This document shows, one piece after another, positions 63,581 through 64,000 of a stretch of 64,000 nt of DNA; positions within the stretch are counted from its first letter, which is position 1; every line of letters begins with the position of its first letter. The notes below the pieces were generated by a model, which saw only the letters and a program-made list of their open reading frames with translations, searched no databases and was not told the origin of the DNA. A program made the position numbers and the translations under genes. Source of the stretch: Onchocerca volvulus (lineage: Eukaryota > Nematoda > Chromadorea > Rhabditida > Onchocercidae); the NCBI GenBank assembly GCA_000499405.2, contig HG738137.1, positions 23,814,422 to 23,878,421 of the forward strand. Direction: 5' to 3'.

Positions 63581-64000
63581 CTGCAAATTACATAGTTTAA
63601 TTTTGAATTTTAATAATAAAAAGTGGTAAAACTTCAAAAAAAAGTAAGATATAGTCAGTTTTAAGATGATATTTTTACATAATACTGCATTTTTTCATGT
63701 TTACTTACTATTAAATGAATAATTCTTTAAATTATTCTTAAAATCATGTAATACAATTCAAAATTCCAAAAAAAGAAGAGAAAGAAGTTAACAAAAAAGT
63801 TTTTTCGGAAAGTTGGATTTACTATTTCCTTTACTACAGTAATAGGTAGCATTTTAAAAGTCTCCCATTCATGACGGAGCTATGTGACACATATCAGATA
63901 AAATCGAAATCAGGAAGTGTTGAAATTATCGTATATTCGGTATACACGACAATCAATGTCACCAATTGCTGAACTATATCGTAGCTAAAAATTAAAGAAA
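63581..64000. other. Window end, no supported feature
   Basis: AT-rich. The only coding-like segment is 63838-63879 on the minus strand, between an ACATAG acceptor and a GTAGTA donor; it is too short to judge. Confidence 0.4.

Overview
This is a stretch of nuclear DNA from a nematode, very probably a parasitic roundworm of the spirurid/filarial group. The pointers are: very AT-rich sequence with long homopolymer tracts; genes split into many short exons with GTAAGT-type donors and TTTCAG-type acceptors; acceptor-like sites directly in front of several start codons, as expected for spliced-leader trans-splicing; an MSP/SSP-type sperm-domain gene, a family found in nematodes; and an interstitial TTAGGC array, the nematode telomere repeat. 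Continuous long reading frames are mostly absent because the coding regions are spliced, so genes were rebuilt exon by exon by matching splice sites and phases. In the six models below every exon phase closes exactly.

Layout. (1) 1455-7837, minus: nine-exon gene for a 536-residue protein with an N-terminal MSP (SSP-like) domain, a charged 20-residue repeat, a coiled coil and a Gly/Ala-rich tail containing six exact-length 11-residue repeats. (2) 11047-11795, plus: small secreted protein with two six-cysteine modules, the second lustrin-like. (3) 12-24.7 kb: gene-poor DNA with diverged tandem repeats and, at 20085-20870, a decayed Helitron recognisable from its Helitron_like_N region. (4) 24803-26097, plus: secreted protein dominated by poly-proline/cysteine repeats. 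(5) 29548-33645, plus: eleven-exon orthologue of IWS1, the Spt6-binding transcription elongation factor. (6) 36285-41457, plus: fourteen-exon PA-TM-RING ubiquitin ligase of the RNF13/RNF167 type. (7) 46428-50304, minus: six-exon orthologue of SUP-12/RBM24, an RRM splicing regulator, with probable untranslated upstream exons to 50918. (8) 50.9-64 kb: a long, apparently gene-free region with a palindromic telomere-repeat hairpin, microsatellites, a minisatellite and diverged tandem repeats; a possible terminal exon of another minus-strand gene lies at 63507-63580.

The genes do not form an operon or one pathway: IWS1, the RING ligase and SUP-12 are conserved housekeeping or regulatory genes, while the MSP-repeat protein, the 12-cysteine protein and the Pro/Cys protein look lineage-specific. 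The MSP-coiled-coil-repeat protein is the most novel item: it resembles VAP in domain order but has a repetitive tail in place of a membrane anchor. All family assignments come from reading translated exons; no database search was run.
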